Part shown: positions 38,573-54,086 of the stretch, in pieces
Position numbering within the stretch: position 1 is the first letter of the stretch
Layout: every line of letters begins with the position of its first letter
NCBI RefSeq assembly: GCF_001705435.1
Contig: NZ_MDEN01000057.1
Span: 62,001-126,000 of the forward strand
Length of the DNA: 64,000 nt
Source: Pseudomonas graminis
Lineage (GTDB): Bacteria; Pseudomonadota; Gammaproteobacteria; Pseudomonadales; Pseudomonadaceae
Reading direction: 5' to 3'
The notes under the pieces: generated by a model
The model's input: the letters and a program-made list of their open reading frames with translations, nothing else
Database searches by the model: none
What the model was told of the DNA's origin: nothing
Program-made: the position numbers and the translations under genes

Positions 38573-40492
38573 TTAGTGTTCAGCAGCAGGGCCGCCAATA
38601 GGCGATTCCGGACGCGGACCTACAGGTGCGATCGGGGTGCCGGAATCTCCGGAACCACCTTCCCAATCACGAGGCTCGCGTGGTGTGCGGCCTGCCATGA
38701 TGTCATCGATCTGCTCGGCATCGATGGTCTCGTATTTCATCAACGCATCAGCCATCGCTTCCAGCTTGTCACGGTTGTCCGTGAGGATCTGTTTCGCGGT
38801 GCCGTAGCATTGATCAATGATGCTGCGCACTTCGGAGTCGATCAGACGAGCAGTGTCCCCGGAGAGACTGGCGTTCTGACCGCCACCGCCACGCCCCAGG
38901 TAACCGCCTTCTTCCTCGTCCGAATACATCAATGGACCAAGCTTCTCCGAGAGGCCCCATTTGGTGACCATGTTCCGAGCGATCTGGCTGGCCCGCATAA
39001 TGTCGTTGGAGGCACCCGTGGTGACACCATCGAAGCCAAGCGTCATTTCTTCGGCAATTCGACCGCCGTACAGCGAGCAGATCTGACTGATCAGGGCACG
39101 CTTGGACAGACTGTAGCGGTCCTCCTCGGGCAGGAACATCGTCACACCTAACGCACGACCGCGCGGGATGATCGACACTTTGTAGACCGGATCATGCTCC
39201 GGCACGACGCGGCCAACAATCGCATGACCTGCCTCGTGATAAGCGGTATTGCGCTTCTCTTTGTCGGACATGACCATCGATTTGCGCTCAGCGCCCATCA
39301 TGATCTTGTCTTTCGCCAATTCGAACTCTTTCATCTCGACGATGCGCTTACCGGTACGGGCAGCGAACAGCGATGCCTCGTTAACCAGGTTGGCCAGATC
39401 GGCACCGGAGAACCCCGGGGTACCACGAGCAATCACGCCTGGCTGAACATCGTCGCCCATTGGCACTTTGCGCATGTGTACTTTAAGAATCTGCTCACGA
39501 CCGCGGATATCGGGCAGGCCAACCACCACCTGACGGTCGAAACGGCCTGGACGCAGCAGCGCAGGGTCGAGAACGTCTGGACGGTTGGTGGCGGCGATCA
39601 CGATGATGCCGTCGTTCATCTCAAAGCCGTCCATCTCAACCAGTAACTGGTTGAGCGTCTGCTCACGCTCATCATGACCACCGCCCATGCCGCCGCCACG
39701 ATGGCGGCCTACGGCATCGATTTCGTCGATGAAGATGATGCAAGGCGCGTGCTTCTTGGCCTGTTCAAACATGTCACGAACACGGCTTGCACCCACGCCG
39801 ACAAACATTTCGACAAAGTCGGAACCGGAGATCGTGAAAAACGGAACCTTGGCTTCACCCGCGATGGCCTTCGCGATCAGGGTTTTACCTGTACCTGGAG
39901 GACCCACCATGAGGACGCCGCGAGGGATGCGACCGCCGAGGCGCTGGAACTTGCCCGGGTCGCGCAGAAACTCGACGAGCTCGCCGACTTCCTCCTTGGC
40001 CTCATCACAGCCGGCGACATCAGCCAGCGTGGTTTTGACCTGATCCTCGGAGAGCAGACGCGCCTTGCTTTTACCAAAGCTCATCGGTCCGCCTTTGCCC
40101 CCCGCACCGCCCTGCATCTGGCGCATGAAGAACATGAAGACAGCAATAATCACGAGGATAGGGAAGCTGGCGACAAGGAGCTGAGTCCAGATGCTTTGCT
40201 GCTCTGGCTGCTTGCCCTCGATCACAACGTTGTTGTCGACCAGATCACCGATCAGACCGTTGTCCTGAATGGCAGGGCGAATGGTCTTGAAGGAGTCGCC
40301 ATCGCTGCGCTTGCCGGTAATGACGTAACCGTCAACGGCAACCTTCTCGACTTTGCCGTCCTTCACCTGCTGGATGAATTCGGAATAGTTGAGGGTCTGC
40401 GGCTCGTTAGGACTGGAGAAGTTGTTCATCACGGTCACGAGAACCGCCGCGATGATCAACCACAGGATCAAATTCTTTGCCATATCGTTCAA
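38573..40492 (-). CDS. ftsH: ATP-dependent zinc metalloprotease FtsH
   Basis: A 639-residue membrane protease. An N-terminal helix, periplasmic loop and second helix (about 105-125) are followed by an AAA+ domain (Walker [20 protein letters not shown]) and a zinc HEAGH motif. It degrades sigma32, LpxC and damaged membrane proteins. The start is taken as TTG at 40492 because GAGGG lies 7 bases upstream. The ATG three codons later (MAKNLILW) is the alternative but is 16 bases from that site. The C-terminal tail is Gly/Pro-rich and variable. Confidence 0.97.
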   Translation of the reverse strand: MNDMAKNLILWLIIAAVLVTVMNNFSSPNEPQTLNYSEFIQQVKDGKVEKVAVDGYVITGKRSDGDSFKTIRPAIQDNGLIGDLVDNNVVIEGKQPEQQSIWTQLLVASFPILVIIAVFMFFMRQMQGGAGGKGGPMSFGKSKARLLSEDQVKTTLADVAGCDEAKEEVGELVEFLRDPGKFQRLGGRIPRGVLMVGPPGTGKTLIAKAIAGEAKVPFFTISGSDFVEMFVGVGASRVRDMFEQAKKHAPCIIFIDEIDAVGRHRGGGMGGGHDEREQTLNQLLVEMDGFEMNDGIIVIAATNRPDVLDPALLRPGRFDRQVVVGLPDIRGREQILKVHMRKVPMGDDVQPGVIARGTPGFSGADLANLVNEASLFAARTGKRIVEMKEFELAKDKIMMGAERKSMVMSDKEKRNTAYHEAGHAIVGRVVPEHDPVYKVSIIPRGRALGVTMFLPEEDRYSLSKRALISQICSLYGGRIAEEMTLGFDGVTTGASNDIMRASQIARNMVTKWGLSEKLGPLMYSDEEEGGYLGRGGGGQNASLSGDTARLIDSEVRSIIDQCYGTAKQILTDNRDKLEAMADALMKYETIDAEQIDDIMAGRTPREPRDWEGGSGDSGTPIAPVGPRPESPIGGPAAEH

Positions 40493-40672
40493 TTAGCTAC
40501 CCTCTGAAGCAAGCTCCACGCTGGAGCGTGCCTCGCATGATATTTACCGGCCTAACGTACTACAGATCCTACAGGCGTGGCAGGCGGCGTCTGTAACCCT
40601 TTGTGAAACTTTGACTACGGGATGTTGGTTACGCTCCCTTGATAAAGCCATTTGAAAAAAGCTATCGCTTGA

Positions 40673-41323
40673 TCAAAGGCGCTCATCGCTTGCCGATCCT
40701 TCTATGCCGCGAAACCCGCGACCCAACAAGTACTGCTCCCTGGAACGGTCTCGCGACGACAAAGGCTTGCGCATCTGTACCTTGTCGAACAGCTTGCGGA
40801 TGTCCTTGTGGTACACGTCAAACCCTTCACCCTGGAAGACTTTGATCAGGAAATCGCCACCTGGACGCAGCACACGGCCGGCTAAATCAAGCGCCAACTC
40901 ACAGAGGAACATTGCGCGGGGCATATCAACAGCGCTCAATCCACTCATATTGGGGGCCATGTCGGAAATCACAAGGTCTACCTGCGTATTACCGACAGCC
41001 TCGAGGATCTGCGCCAGTACCTCATCCTGGGTGAAATCCCCCTGAATGAAGGTCACATCGGGGATGCTATCCATTTCCAGGATGTCAGATGCAATCAACC
41101 GACCTTGACCACCAATCAGACGACTGGTCACCTGCGACCAGCCGCCTGGCGCTGCGCCAAGGTCGATGACCGTCATGCCGGGACGAATGATCTTGTCCTT
41201 CTCCTGAATCTCCAGAAGCTTGTAACTGGCGCGGGAACGGTAACCATCCCGCTGCGCCATTTTGACGTACTTGTCGTCGAAGTGTTCTTTAAGCCAGTTA
41301 TGGCTGGTTTTGGAACGTGCCAC
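40673..41323 (-). CDS. rlmE: 23S rRNA 2'-O-methyltransferase (U2552)
   Basis: A 216-residue FtsJ/RrmJ methyltransferase. The GTG start at 41323 ([15 protein letters not shown]) has GAGG upstream. The SAM motif [14 protein letters not shown] and the K-D-K-E catalytic tetrad positions ([27 protein letters not shown]) are present. It methylates U2552 in the ribosomal A-loop. It is divergent from yhbY and followed by ftsH, as in many gammaproteobacteria. Confidence 0.97.
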   Translation of the reverse strand: MARSKTSHNWLKEHFDDKYVKMAQRDGYRSRASYKLLEIQEKDKIIRPGMTVIDLGAAPGGWSQVTSRLIGGQGRLIASDILEMDSIPDVTFIQGDFTQDEVLAQILEAVGNTQVDLVISDMAPNMSGLSAVDMPRAMFLCELALDLAGRVLRPGGDFLIKVFQGEGFDVYHKDIRKLFDKVQMRKPLSSRDRSREQYLLGRGFRGIEGSASDERL

Positions 41324-41430
41324 GGAGCACCTCAAAAAATTAGGACGAGTCGCGATTAACCGGGCGGTCCCGGACTCGCTCGGGTAAACTGGCCGCCGCT
41401 TTTTACAAGATCAGACGCAGAGGTCAGATT

Positions 41431-41739
41431 ATGCCGCTCACTCAAGAGCAGAAGAAACAATACAAATCCATTGGCCACCATCTGAAACCGGTGTTGATCG
41501 TGGCGGACAATGGTCTGACTGAAGGTGTGTTGGCCGAACTGGAGCGCGCACTGGGCGATCACGAGTTGATTAAAATCAAACTCAACATCCTCGACCGCGA
41601 AAGCCGCCTGGCAGCCATCGCTGAACTGTGCAAAGTCGGCAAGGCCGATCTGGTGCAGGTCATTGGCAAAATGGCGCTGATTTACCGCAAGAACCCGAAG
41701 GTAAACAAGCAGCTGTCCAACGTCCACCGCTTCAACTGA
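41431..41739 (+). CDS. yhbY: CRM-domain RNA-binding protein YhbY
   Basis: A 102-residue single CRM domain protein (LTQEQKKQYKSIGHHLKPVL, then GKADLVQVIGKMALIYRKNP with the GxxG-type loop). The family associates with 50S precursors. It is divergent from rlmE. A TAAACT -10 candidate lies at 41385-41390, about 40 bases before the ATG. Confidence 0.95.
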   Translation: MPLTQEQKKQYKSIGHHLKPVLIVADNGLTEGVLAELERALGDHELIKIKLNILDRESRLAAIAELCKVGKADLVQVIGKMALIYRKNPKVNKQLSNVHRFN

Positions 41740-41883
41740 TCCTCTTCGGGTCAGCGGCGAACACGCGCTGGCCGTTAGATTCGATGCCCAGCTGCAAAGT
41801 TGAGCGCCGAACCGGTCAGACCCGACATGCGACCGCCGGTTCGATAGGCCATGCAATGACCTGCGAACCCGCTGTCTGAATCT

Positions 41884-41904
41884 ACACCCGCGCAATGCGG
41901 GTGT
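41884..41904 (-). terminator. Hairpin after greA
   Basis: ACACCCGC-GCAAT-GCGGGTGT, an 8-bp stem 6 bases beyond the greA stop in the gap between convergent greA and yhbY. No U-tract is visible, so it may be a bidirectional but weak terminator. Confidence 0.55.
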
Positions 41905-41910
41905 TGATCA

Positions 41911-42383
41911 TCAAACGTGACGCACTTCCACGATTTCGTACTCGATCACACCGCTTGGTGTCTTCACAGCGACGACATCGCCCTCTTCCTTGCCAATTAA
42001 CGCGCGAGCGAGCGGCGAGCCCACCGAAATCTTGCCCAGTTTGAAGTCAGCTTCGTCCTCACCCACGATGTGATAGGTGACGCGGTCGTCTGTCTCCACG
42101 TTTGCAATTTCGACGGTAGTGCCGAAGATCACTTTCCCAGTGTGAGGGATGGTGGTGACGTCGATGATCACCTGATTCTGGATCCGGCCTTCGATGTCGC
42201 GGATGCGCGCTTCGACCATGCCCTGCTGTTCGCGGGCGGCATGGTACTCGGCGTTTTCCTTGAGATCGCCCAGCTCGCGCGCAGTCCCGATGTCCTGACT
42301 GAGCTTGGGACGAACCACCTTGGTCAGGTGTGCGTGTTCCTCTTCCAGGGCGCGAGCGCCCTGAACGGTCATTGGGTACTTGA

Positions 42384-42387
<4 letters not shown>
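41911..42387 (-). CDS. greA: Transcription elongation factor GreA
   Basis: A 158-residue GreA. The N-terminal coiled coil has acidic tip residues in [20 protein letters not shown], and the C-terminal FKBP-like domain ends [20 protein letters not shown]. It stimulates transcript cleavage by backtracked RNA polymerase. Its ATG overlaps the carB stop by 4 bases (ATGA), so it is translated with carB. Confidence 0.98.
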
Positions 42388-45605
<3,218 letters not shown>

Positions 45606-45727
45606 GGGTTGTCACTCGAATCCTGTGTCAGTCGGCAAGCCGTCTTGAACATCTCAGGTGCCGGGCGGGCTATCGAACCTTGTCCGATCCGCCGCGGCCA
45701 CCTGCTCGCTACAGTCGCAAGGCAGCC

Positions 45728-46864
45728 TTAGCGGCGCTTGTCCATCGCTGTGATGAAACGATCAAACAGCGGCGCGACGTCGGTCGGGCCCGGGCTCGCT
45801 TCAGGGTGGCCCTGGAAGCTGAACGCGTCCTTGTCGGTGCGCTCGATGCCTTGCAGGCTGCCGTCGAACAGCGATTTGTGAATCGCGCGAACGTTGCTAG
45901 GCAAAGTCGCTTCGTCCACCGCAAAACCGTGGTTCTGGCTGGTGATCATGACCACGCCGGTGTCCAGGTCCTGAACAGGGTGGTTGGCGCCGTGGTGGCC
46001 CAGATCCATCTTGATGGTACGAGCGCCGGAAGCGAGCGCCAACAGCTGATGACCCAGGCAGATACCAAAGACTGGAATGTCAGTCTCCAGCACATCCTTG
46101 ATCGCCTGAATGGCGTAGTCGCAGGGCTCCGGGTCGCCAGGGCCGTTGGACAGGAAGATGCCGTCCGGCTTGAGGGCAAGCACTTCACTGGCAGGGGTTT
46201 GCGCAGGTACGACCGTCACACGGCAACCACGCTCAACCAGCATGCGCAGGATGTTCAGCTTGACGCCGTAGTCCCAGGCGACCACGTGGTACTTCAAATC
46301 AGCGGCGGCAACTTCGGGGCTGCTGTCGGACTGCAGATTCCAGACCGTGGAGCGCCACTCGTAGGTGTCTTTCGTGCTGACTTCCTTGGCGAGGTCCATG
46401 CCCTTCAGGCCCGGGAAGCCCCGGGCTGCCGCGATGGCCGCTTCTTCGGAAATGTTGTCGCCAGCCATGATGCAGCCATTTTGAGCGCCCTTCTCGCGGA
46501 GAATGCGCGTCAGGCGGCGAGTGTCGATGCCTGCAATCGCAACGGTTTTATTGGCTTTCAGATACTCAGCGAGCGGCATCTTGTTACGCCAGTTGCTCGC
46601 CACCAGTGGCAGGTCGCGAATCACCAGACCCGCCGCCCAGACGCGGTCGGACTCGGCATCTTCCGGCGTGGTGCCGGTGTTGCCGATGTGCGGGTAAGTC
46701 AGGGTGACGATTTGCTGGGCATAGGAAGGATCGGTAAGAATTTCCTGATAGCCGGTCATTGCGGTGTTGAACACCACTTCACCAACGGTTTGACCGTCGG
46801 CACCAATGGCTTCGCCGCGAAAAATGCTGCCATCAGCAAGGGCGAGTATGGCTGGCTTAGTCAA
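45728..46864 (-). CDS. carA: Carbamoyl-phosphate synthase small subunit (glutaminase)
   Basis: A 378-residue protein starting with TTG at 46864 ([20 protein letters not shown] follows), with GGGAGG 5-6 bases upstream. A longer 403-residue reading extends into the leader and is rejected. The class I glutamine amidotransferase triad is visible as Cys in GICLGHQ and the GHHGANHP segment. It supplies ammonia from glutamine to CarB. The leader contains a strong hairpin and an inverted repeat. Confidence 0.96.
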   Translation of the reverse strand: MTKPAILALADGSIFRGEAIGADGQTVGEVVFNTAMTGYQEILTDPSYAQQIVTLTYPHIGNTGTTPEDAESDRVWAAGLVIRDLPLVASNWRNKMPLAEYLKANKTVAIAGIDTRRLTRILREKGAQNGCIMAGDNISEEAAIAAARGFPGLKGMDLAKEVSTKDTYEWRSTVWNLQSDSSPEVAAADLKYHVVAWDYGVKLNILRMLVERGCRVTVVPAQTPASEVLALKPDGIFLSNGPGDPEPCDYAIQAIKDVLETDIPVFGICLGHQLLALASGARTIKMDLGHHGANHPVQDLDTGVVMITSQNHGFAVDEATLPSNVRAIHKSLFDGSLQGIERTDKDAFSFQGHPEASPGPTDVAPLFDRFITAMDKRR

Positions 46865-46908
46865 GAAGACCTCCCGTAATAAAGCCTGAAAGGGCGATCG
46901 CAGGTTGT

Positions 46909-46950
46909 AAAAAAGCGGAATGACGTATAGACACGTCACCCCGCTTTTTT
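46909..46950 (-). terminator. Terminator-like hairpin in the carA leader
   Basis: On the minus strand AAAAAAGCGG-GG-TGACGT-N6-ACGTCA-TT-CCGCTTTTTT, ending 45 bases before the carA start. It has U-tracts on both sides. It could end dapB transcription, attenuate carAB, or both. Confidence 0.7.
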
Positions 46951-46956
46951 CATAGA

Positions 46957-46988
46957 ATTATCTGCGCGCTTTTAGTGGACACACTAAA
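46957..46988 (-). promoter_or_regulatory. Possible carA promoter with inverted repeat
   Basis: A GATAAT -10 (46957-46962, minus strand) lies downstream of the perfect repeat TTTAGTG-GACA-CACTAAA (46971-46988), which covers the -35 position. The -35 itself is poor. carAB is commonly under pyrimidine and arginine control, but the protein that would bind here is not identifiable. Confidence 0.45.
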
Positions 46989-47165
46989 GCTGTAGCTTAC
47001 AGAAAGAGGTCTTTTTAATCCACCGCTAAAATTGCCGTGAGGGCTGGGGAGTGCGACGGGACATCGCGTAGCGGGTGTGTAATGGCTTGAAACTGCGGGC
47101 AGGATACAGGGAAAGCCCCTCTCCTGCCCGCATTGTTACTTGTCAGATTCAGAGCACCGGACCAC

Positions 47166-49113
<1,948 letters not shown>

Positions 49114-49435
49114 AAATTTTCCGCACTCTTGAGGACGTCCGGCATGACCCTCCTGAGTCTGCCGAACTCGTTGAGCCCCTTTCAGGCCCGGACCCAACTC
49201 ACGTCAATTCAACGATCCTGGTCTTGGTTCAACGGCCTTCGATCGACCGAGAAAAGCGGCTGAACAAGCCGGAGTGCAGGAGCATCCGGCTTTGCCACAA
49301 AGCCCGCGATACGGAATCGCGCGCTTGAAAATTCGGGTGTTCCAGACACGCCAACGCGGGAGCAAGCTCCCGCGCGGCGACATCCTACCAGCGACCACTG
49401 GAAGGTGGTCAACCGGCGATCAAGTGAGCCTGCGC
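49114..49435 (-). other. dnaK-dnaJ intergenic region with four hairpins
   Basis: 322 bases, long for this pair. In order from dnaK they hold: GACCAC-N6-GTGGTC (49393-49410), CGCGGGAGC-AA-GCTCCCGCG (49355-49374), CGCGAT-N5-ATCGCG (49305-49321) and AGCCGGA-N11-TCCGGCT (49267-49291). None has a clear U-tract. They may stabilise the dnaK message or reduce read-through to dnaJ. No coding sequence was recognised. Confidence 0.6.
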
Positions 49436-51355
49436 TTACTTGTTTTCTTTTACTTCTTCGAACTCGGCGTCGACAACGTCGTCGGCCGGCTTGCTTTCTT
49501 CCTGAGCGGGCTGAGCACCGCCTTCAGGTTTTTCGCCTTGCTCGGCGTACATTTTCTGAGCGACCGGCGCGGAGACTTTCGACAGCTCTTCGATCTTGGC
49601 GTCGATGGCAGCCTTGTCGTCGCCTTTCACAGCGGCTTCAAGTGCAACCAGTGCAGCCTCGATAGCGGTCTTCTCTTCGGCGGTGACTTTATCGCCAGCG
49701 TCGGAGATCATTTTGCGCGTCGAGTGAACCAGCGCATCGCCCTGGTTACGGGCAGATGCCAGCTCTTCAAACTTGCGGTCTTCGTCCGAGTTCGCTTCAG
49801 CGTCGCGAATCATCTGCTGGATTTCTTCGTCCGACAGACCGGAGTTGGCCTTGATCACGATCGACTGAGTCTTGCCCGTCGCCTTGTCTTTCGCGCCGAC
49901 GTGCAGGATGCCGTTGGCGTCGATGTCGAAGGTTACCTCGATCTGAGGCACGCCACGTGGTGCTGGCGGAATCTCGGCCAGGTCGAACTTGCCCAGGGAC
50001 TTGTTCTGAGCCGCTTGCTTACGCTCGCCCTGCAGCACGTGAATGGTCACTGCGCCCTGATTGTCGTCGGCAGTCGAGAACACTTGGGATTTCTTGGTAG
50101 GAATCGTGGTGTTTTTCTCGATCAACGCGGTCATCACGCCGCCCATGGTTTCGATACCCAGCGTCAGCGGGCTGACGTCCAGCAGCAGAACGTCTTTCAC
50201 GTCGCCGGCCAGTACCGCACCCTGGATGGCTGCACCCATAGCGACGGCTTCGTCAGGGTTGACGTCTTTACGCGCTTCTTTACCGAAGAACTCGGTGACC
50301 TTCTGCTGAACCAGTGGCATACGGGTCTGACCGCCGACCAGGATCACGTCGTTGATCGCGCCGATGTCGATACCCGAATCTTTCAACGCAATGCGGCAAG
50401 GCTCGATGGTGCGCTGAACCAGGTCTTCAACCAGCGATTCCAGCTTGGCGCGCGAGATCTTCACGTTCAAGTGCTTAGGACCGGTGGCATCTGCAGTGAT
50501 GTACGGCAGGTTCACGTCGGTCGAATTGCTCGAAGACAGTTCGATCTTCGCTTTCTCGGCAGCTTCTTTCAGACGCTGCATCGCCAGCGGATCACCTTTC
50601 AGGTTCATGCCGGATTCTTTCTTGAATTCGTCAACCAGGTAATCGATCAGGCGGATGTCGAAGTCTTCACCACCCAGGAACGTGTCGCCGTTGGTGGCCA
50701 ACACTTCGAACTGGTGTTCGCCATCGACCTCAGCGATTTCAATAACGGAGACGTCGAACGTACCGCCACCCAGGTCATAAACGATGACGGTGTGATCGCC
50801 CTTCGCTTTGTCCATACCGTAAGCCAACGCGGCTGCGGTCGGCTCGTTGATGATGCGCTTCACGTCCAGACCTGCAATACGACCGGCGTCTTTGGTGGCC
50901 TGACGCTGGCTGTCGTTGAAGTAAGCAGGGACGGTGATGACTGCTTCAGTCACGGTCTCGCCGAGGTAGTCTTCGGCGGTCTTCTTCATTTTCTTCAGGA
51001 TTTCAGCCGAAATCTGAGGAGGGGACATTTTCTTGTCGTTGACTTCAACCCACGCATCGCCGTTATCAGCCTTGGCGATTTTGTAAGGGACCATCTTGAT
51101 GTCTTTCTGCACGACTTCTTCGTCGAACTTACGGCCGATCAGACGCTTCACCGCGTACAGGGTGTTGTGCGGGTTGGTGACTGCCTGACGCTTGGCCGAT
51201 TGGCCTACGAGGATCTCGCCATCATTGGCATACGCAATGATCGACGGGGTGGTACGAGCGCCTTCGGCGTTCTCGATAACCTTGGCTTTACCGTTTTCCA
51301 GAACCGAGACGCAGGAGTTGGTGGTCCCCAGGTCGATACCGATAATCTTGCCCAT
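49436..51355 (-). CDS. dnaK: Chaperone protein DnaK (Hsp70)
   Basis: A 639-residue Hsp70. The ATPase domain has [26 protein letters not shown] and [10 protein letters not shown] (here [13 protein letters not shown]). It is followed by the substrate-binding domain, helical lid and the GrpE/TPR-like acidic end [11 protein letters not shown]. It refolds proteins and controls sigma32. Its own sigma32 promoter overlaps the grpE stop codon at 51434-51462. Confidence 0.98.
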   Translation of the reverse strand: MGKIIGIDLGTTNSCVSVLENGKAKVIENAEGARTTPSIIAYANDGEILVGQSAKRQAVTNPHNTLYAVKRLIGRKFDEEVVQKDIKMVPYKIAKADNGDAWVEVNDKKMSPPQISAEILKKMKKTAEDYLGETVTEAVITVPAYFNDSQRQATKDAGRIAGLDVKRIINEPTAAALAYGMDKAKGDHTVIVYDLGGGTFDVSVIEIAEVDGEHQFEVLATNGDTFLGGEDFDIRLIDYLVDEFKKESGMNLKGDPLAMQRLKEAAEKAKIELSSSNSTDVNLPYITADATGPKHLNVKISRAKLESLVEDLVQRTIEPCRIALKDSGIDIGAINDVILVGGQTRMPLVQQKVTEFFGKEARKDVNPDEAVAMGAAIQGAVLAGDVKDVLLLDVSPLTLGIETMGGVMTALIEKNTTIPTKKSQVFSTADDNQGAVTIHVLQGERKQAAQNKSLGKFDLAEIPPAPRGVPQIEVTFDIDANGILHVGAKDKATGKTQSIVIKANSGLSDEEIQQMIRDAEANSDEDRKFEELASARNQGDALVHSTRKMISDAGDKVTAEEKTAIEAALVALEAAVKGDDKAAIDAKIEELSKVSAPVAQKMYAEQGEKPEGGAQPAQEESKPADDVVDAEFEEVKENK

Positions 51356-51433
51356 TTTTGACTCTCCCGAAACTTAAATTTGGTTGCCGCAACTGCATTT
51401 ACAAATTGCGGTAATTCTTAAACGCTTGGCCTG

Positions 51434-51462
51434 TAAATGGGGGCCACTCAGCTAATTTCAAG
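51434..51462 (-). promoter_or_regulatory. Sigma32 heat-shock promoter of dnaK
   Basis: On the minus strand CTTGAAA (51456-51462) and CCCCATTTA (51434-51442) with a 13-base spacer, an excellent RpoH match. The -35 includes the TGA stop of grpE. Confidence 0.85.
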
Positions 51463-52024
51463 CCTGCTCGTCAATCGACGGCGAAACAGGCGATGGCGCC
51501 TTGCTGACCACGACCATGGCCGGGCGAAGCAGACGGCCATTGAGCTGATAACCCTTCTGGAACACCTTGAGCACGCTGTTCGGCTCGACGTCAGCGCTTT
51601 CCTGCATCGCCATTGCCTGATGGTGCTCGGCGTTGAACGGCTGGCCATGTGGGTCGATGGCTTCAAGGTTGTAGCGCTTGAGCGTGTCGTAGAACATTTT
51701 CAGCGTCAGCTCGATGCCTTCCCGCATCGGCCGGATGCTCTCGTCATCCGAGTTGGACAAGTCCAGACCACGCTCAAGGCTGTCGACGATCGGCAGCAGA
51801 TCGCTCGCAAACTTTTCGAGCGCAAACTTGTGCGCCTTCTCAACGTCTTGCTCGGCACGGCGGCGGACGTTCTGCAGATCCGCAGCCACACGCAGAGACT
51901 GGTCCTGCGCCGCCTTCAGCTGTTCTTCAAGCACTTGCACACGGGTTGCCAGATCATCTTGAGAAGTCGCCGTGTCGGCAGCCTGATCCTGGGCCTGCAT
52001 GTCCGGGTTCTGTTCGTCAGCCAT
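51458..52024 (-). CDS. grpE: Nucleotide exchange factor GrpE
   Basis: A 188-residue GrpE. A long N-terminal coiled coil (about 25-90) precedes the beta domain with [23 protein letters not shown]. It releases ADP from DnaK. It is headed by a strong sigma32 promoter at 52079-52109. It is the first gene of the heat-shock block and diverges from recN. Confidence 0.98.
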   Translation of the reverse strand: MADEQNPDMQAQDQAADTATSQDDLATRVQVLEEQLKAAQDQSLRVAADLQNVRRRAEQDVEKAHKFALEKFASDLLPIVDSLERGLDLSNSDDESIRPMREGIELTLKMFYDTLKRYNLEAIDPHGQPFNAEHHQAMAMQESADVEPNSVLKVFQKGYQLNGRLLRPAMVVVSKAPSPVSPSIDEQA

Positions 52025-52078
52025 AAATTCTCTCCTTCTAATTACATCCGTGAGCTCAACTCACGCCTCTGCCCGGCT

Positions 52079-52109
52079 ATATGGGGTCGTAATTTTCGGG
52101 TTCAAGGGG
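52079..52109 (-). promoter_or_regulatory. Sigma32 heat-shock promoter of grpE
   Basis: On the minus strand CCCCTTGAA (52101-52109), 14-base spacer, CCCCATAT (52079-52086): nearly perfect RpoH consensus, about 55 bases upstream of the grpE ATG. Confidence 0.9.
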
Positions 52110-52240
52110 TTTAGGTGCAGGATCGGCCGAATAACCCTACAAATATTCCGACATGAGTTCGACGGCCCCGCACGGTGGCGAAATGCAGGTTTGATGCTAA
52201 AAATGGGCGATGACCTTTCAAATCGAGCTAAGAGCGGGCA

Positions 52241-52277
52241 TTGTCAGCCCAAACCAAAACACTGTATAAATAACCAG
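52241..52277 (+). promoter_or_regulatory. recN promoter with LexA box
   Basis: TTGTCA (52241-52246), 18-base spacer, TATAAA (52265-52270). A LexA-type site CTGTATAAATAACCAG (52262-52277) overlaps the -10. One base departs from the second half-site consensus ACAG. This agrees with recN being an SOS gene. Confidence 0.8.
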
Positions 52278-52301
52278 ACAAATTGTTTGGGAGCCGCTCT
52301 G

Positions 52302-53975
52302 ATGCTGGTCCACCTGTCCATACATAACTACGCCATCGTTGAACATCTCGATCTCGAACTGGATCGCGGCATGAGTGTGATCACCGGGGAAACCGGGGCC
52401 GGCAAGTCGATCATGCTCGACGCCCTCGGCCTGACGCTGGGCGATCGCGCCGACAGTGGCGTGGTAAGGCCAGGGGCCGACAAGGCAGACATTCTCGCGA
52501 CCTTCGATGTGTCGGATATCCCTGAAGCAAGCGCCTGGCTGAAGGAGCGGGACCTCGAAACCGACGGCCCGTGCATTCTGCGCCGCGTCATTACTGCCGA
52601 AGGTCGCTCACGCGCCTACATCAATGGCACGCCATGCCCCCAGGGCGACCTGAAAGCACTTGGTGAACTGGTCATCGACATTCACAGCCAGCACGAGCAT
52701 CAGTCACTGCTCAAGACCGATACCCATCGGCGACTGCTGGACGAATACGCGGGCGCCACCGATCTCGCCCGCCAGGTTCATCTGGCCTCCCAGCGGTGGC
52801 GGCAAACGCGGCAGGAGCTTGAACGTCTTTCCAACTCCGGCGACGAGCAGCGTGCCAAGCATCAGTTGCTGAGCTACCAGCTTGAAGAGCTGGAAAGCCT
52901 GAGCCTCGGCGAAAACGAACTCGAGCGGCTGGAACAGGAACACACCACGCTGACCAATGCCGAGAGCCTGCTGGGCATCTGCCGGCAAGTGGTCGAGCTG
53001 TGCAGTGAAAGCGATTCGGGCAATGCGCTGAACGCACTGACCGCCAGCCTCAACAGACTCAGCAGCGTGAACAACACGCCCGATGCACTGAATGAAGCGA
53101 CCAATCTGCTTTCCAGTGCGCAGATTCAGGTCGAAGAAGCCGTCGGCGAGATCAATCGTTTCCTCGATCGCTTCGAAGCGGACCCCGCCCGCCTGCAGCA
53201 AATCGAAGAGCGCCTCGACACCATCTACACGCTGGCTCGCAAACACCGCGTGCAGCCGACTGAAGTCGCGGCGCTGCATCAGAAATTGCTCGACGAGATC
53301 GAAACCCTCAACGCCAACGATGAAGCGATCGAGAGACTGGAGCATGAGGTAGGTTCCTACGCGCGGCACTATCAAGAGAAGGCGCGCGAACTGAGTGACC
53401 TGCGTCACCGCGCTGCACCGGAGCTGGCCCACAAGGTCGAGCACGAAATCCAGCGGCTGGGCATGCCGGGCGGCCGTTTCAATATCGAGCTGCGTGAGAA
53501 CGTAGATAAAGAACTTTCACCCAACGGGCTGGAGCAGGTTGAGCTGCTGGTCAGCGCCAACCCGGGTCAGCCGCTCAAGGCGCTGGCGAAAGTGGCGTCG
53601 GGCGGGGAGCTGTCGCGAATTAGCCTGGCGATACAGGTGATCACCGCACAGACATCCCGAGTTCCGACGCTGGTGTTTGACGAAGTCGACGTTGGTATCG
53701 GTGGCCCAACGGCTGAAATTGTTGGCCAGCTGCTGCGACGTCTTGGCGAACGCGGCCAGGTCATGACGGTTACTCACTTGCCGCAAGTGGCCGCCCAAGG
53801 GCATCAACACCTGTTCGTGCACAAGGTTCGTGAAGCGGATGTGACGCGCACGGCGGTGTCCAAGCTAAGCAAAAATGAACGCGTGGAAGAAGTGGCGCGA
53901 ATGCTGGGAGGGATCGATCTGACCAAGGAGTCGCTCGCGCACGCCAAGAAGATGGTGGTCACGTCCAAATCGTGA
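52302..53975 (+). CDS. recN: DNA repair protein RecN
   Basis: A 557-residue SMC-like ATPase from ATG 52302 (MLVHLSIHNYAIVEHLDLEL). The 101-residue upstream extension covers the promoter and LexA box and is rejected. Walker A GETGAGKS is followed by a long central coiled coil (about 160-370). The C-terminal signature ASGGELSRISLAIQV and Walker B LVFDEVDVGIGG complete the head. It holds broken DNA ends together during recombination repair. Confidence 0.98.
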   Translation: MLVHLSIHNYAIVEHLDLELDRGMSVITGETGAGKSIMLDALGLTLGDRADSGVVRPGADKADILATFDVSDIPEASAWLKERDLETDGPCILRRVITAEGRSRAYINGTPCPQGDLKALGELVIDIHSQHEHQSLLKTDTHRRLLDEYAGATDLARQVHLASQRWRQTRQELERLSNSGDEQRAKHQLLSYQLEELESLSLGENELERLEQEHTTLTNAESLLGICRQVVELCSESDSGNALNALTASLNRLSSVNNTPDALNEATNLLSSAQIQVEEAVGEINRFLDRFEADPARLQQIEERLDTIYTLARKHRVQPTEVAALHQKLLDEIETLNANDEAIERLEHEVGSYARHYQEKARELSDLRHRAAPELAHKVEHEIQRLGMPGGRFNIELRENVDKELSPNGLEQVELLVSANPGQPLKALAKVASGGELSRISLAIQVITAQTSRVPTLVFDEVDVGIGGPTAEIVGQLLRRLGERGQVMTVTHLPQVAAQGHQHLFVHKVREADVTRTAVSKLSKNERVEEVARMLGGIDLTKESLAHAKKMVVTSKS

Positions 53976-54041
53976 CGATCATTATGGCCTGAGCCGGACG
54001 GCGTTGATGTGGCGTTATCCCGATCCCGCAACGTAGACACA

Positions 54042-54069
54042 ACAAAGGCGACCCGCGGGTCGCCTTTGT
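54042..54069. terminator. Bidirectional terminator between recN and fur
   Basis: A perfect 13-bp stem (ACAAAGGCGACCC and its complement) with a 2-base loop in the gap between convergent genes. Confidence 0.85.
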
Positions 54070-54086
54070 CGTACTTCACAAAAGGC

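Noticed and set aside
51999..52301. 101-residue extension of RecN
   Set aside because: It would read through the grpE heat-shock promoter, the recN promoter and the LexA box. RecN starts MLVHLSIHNYAIVEHL in the family.
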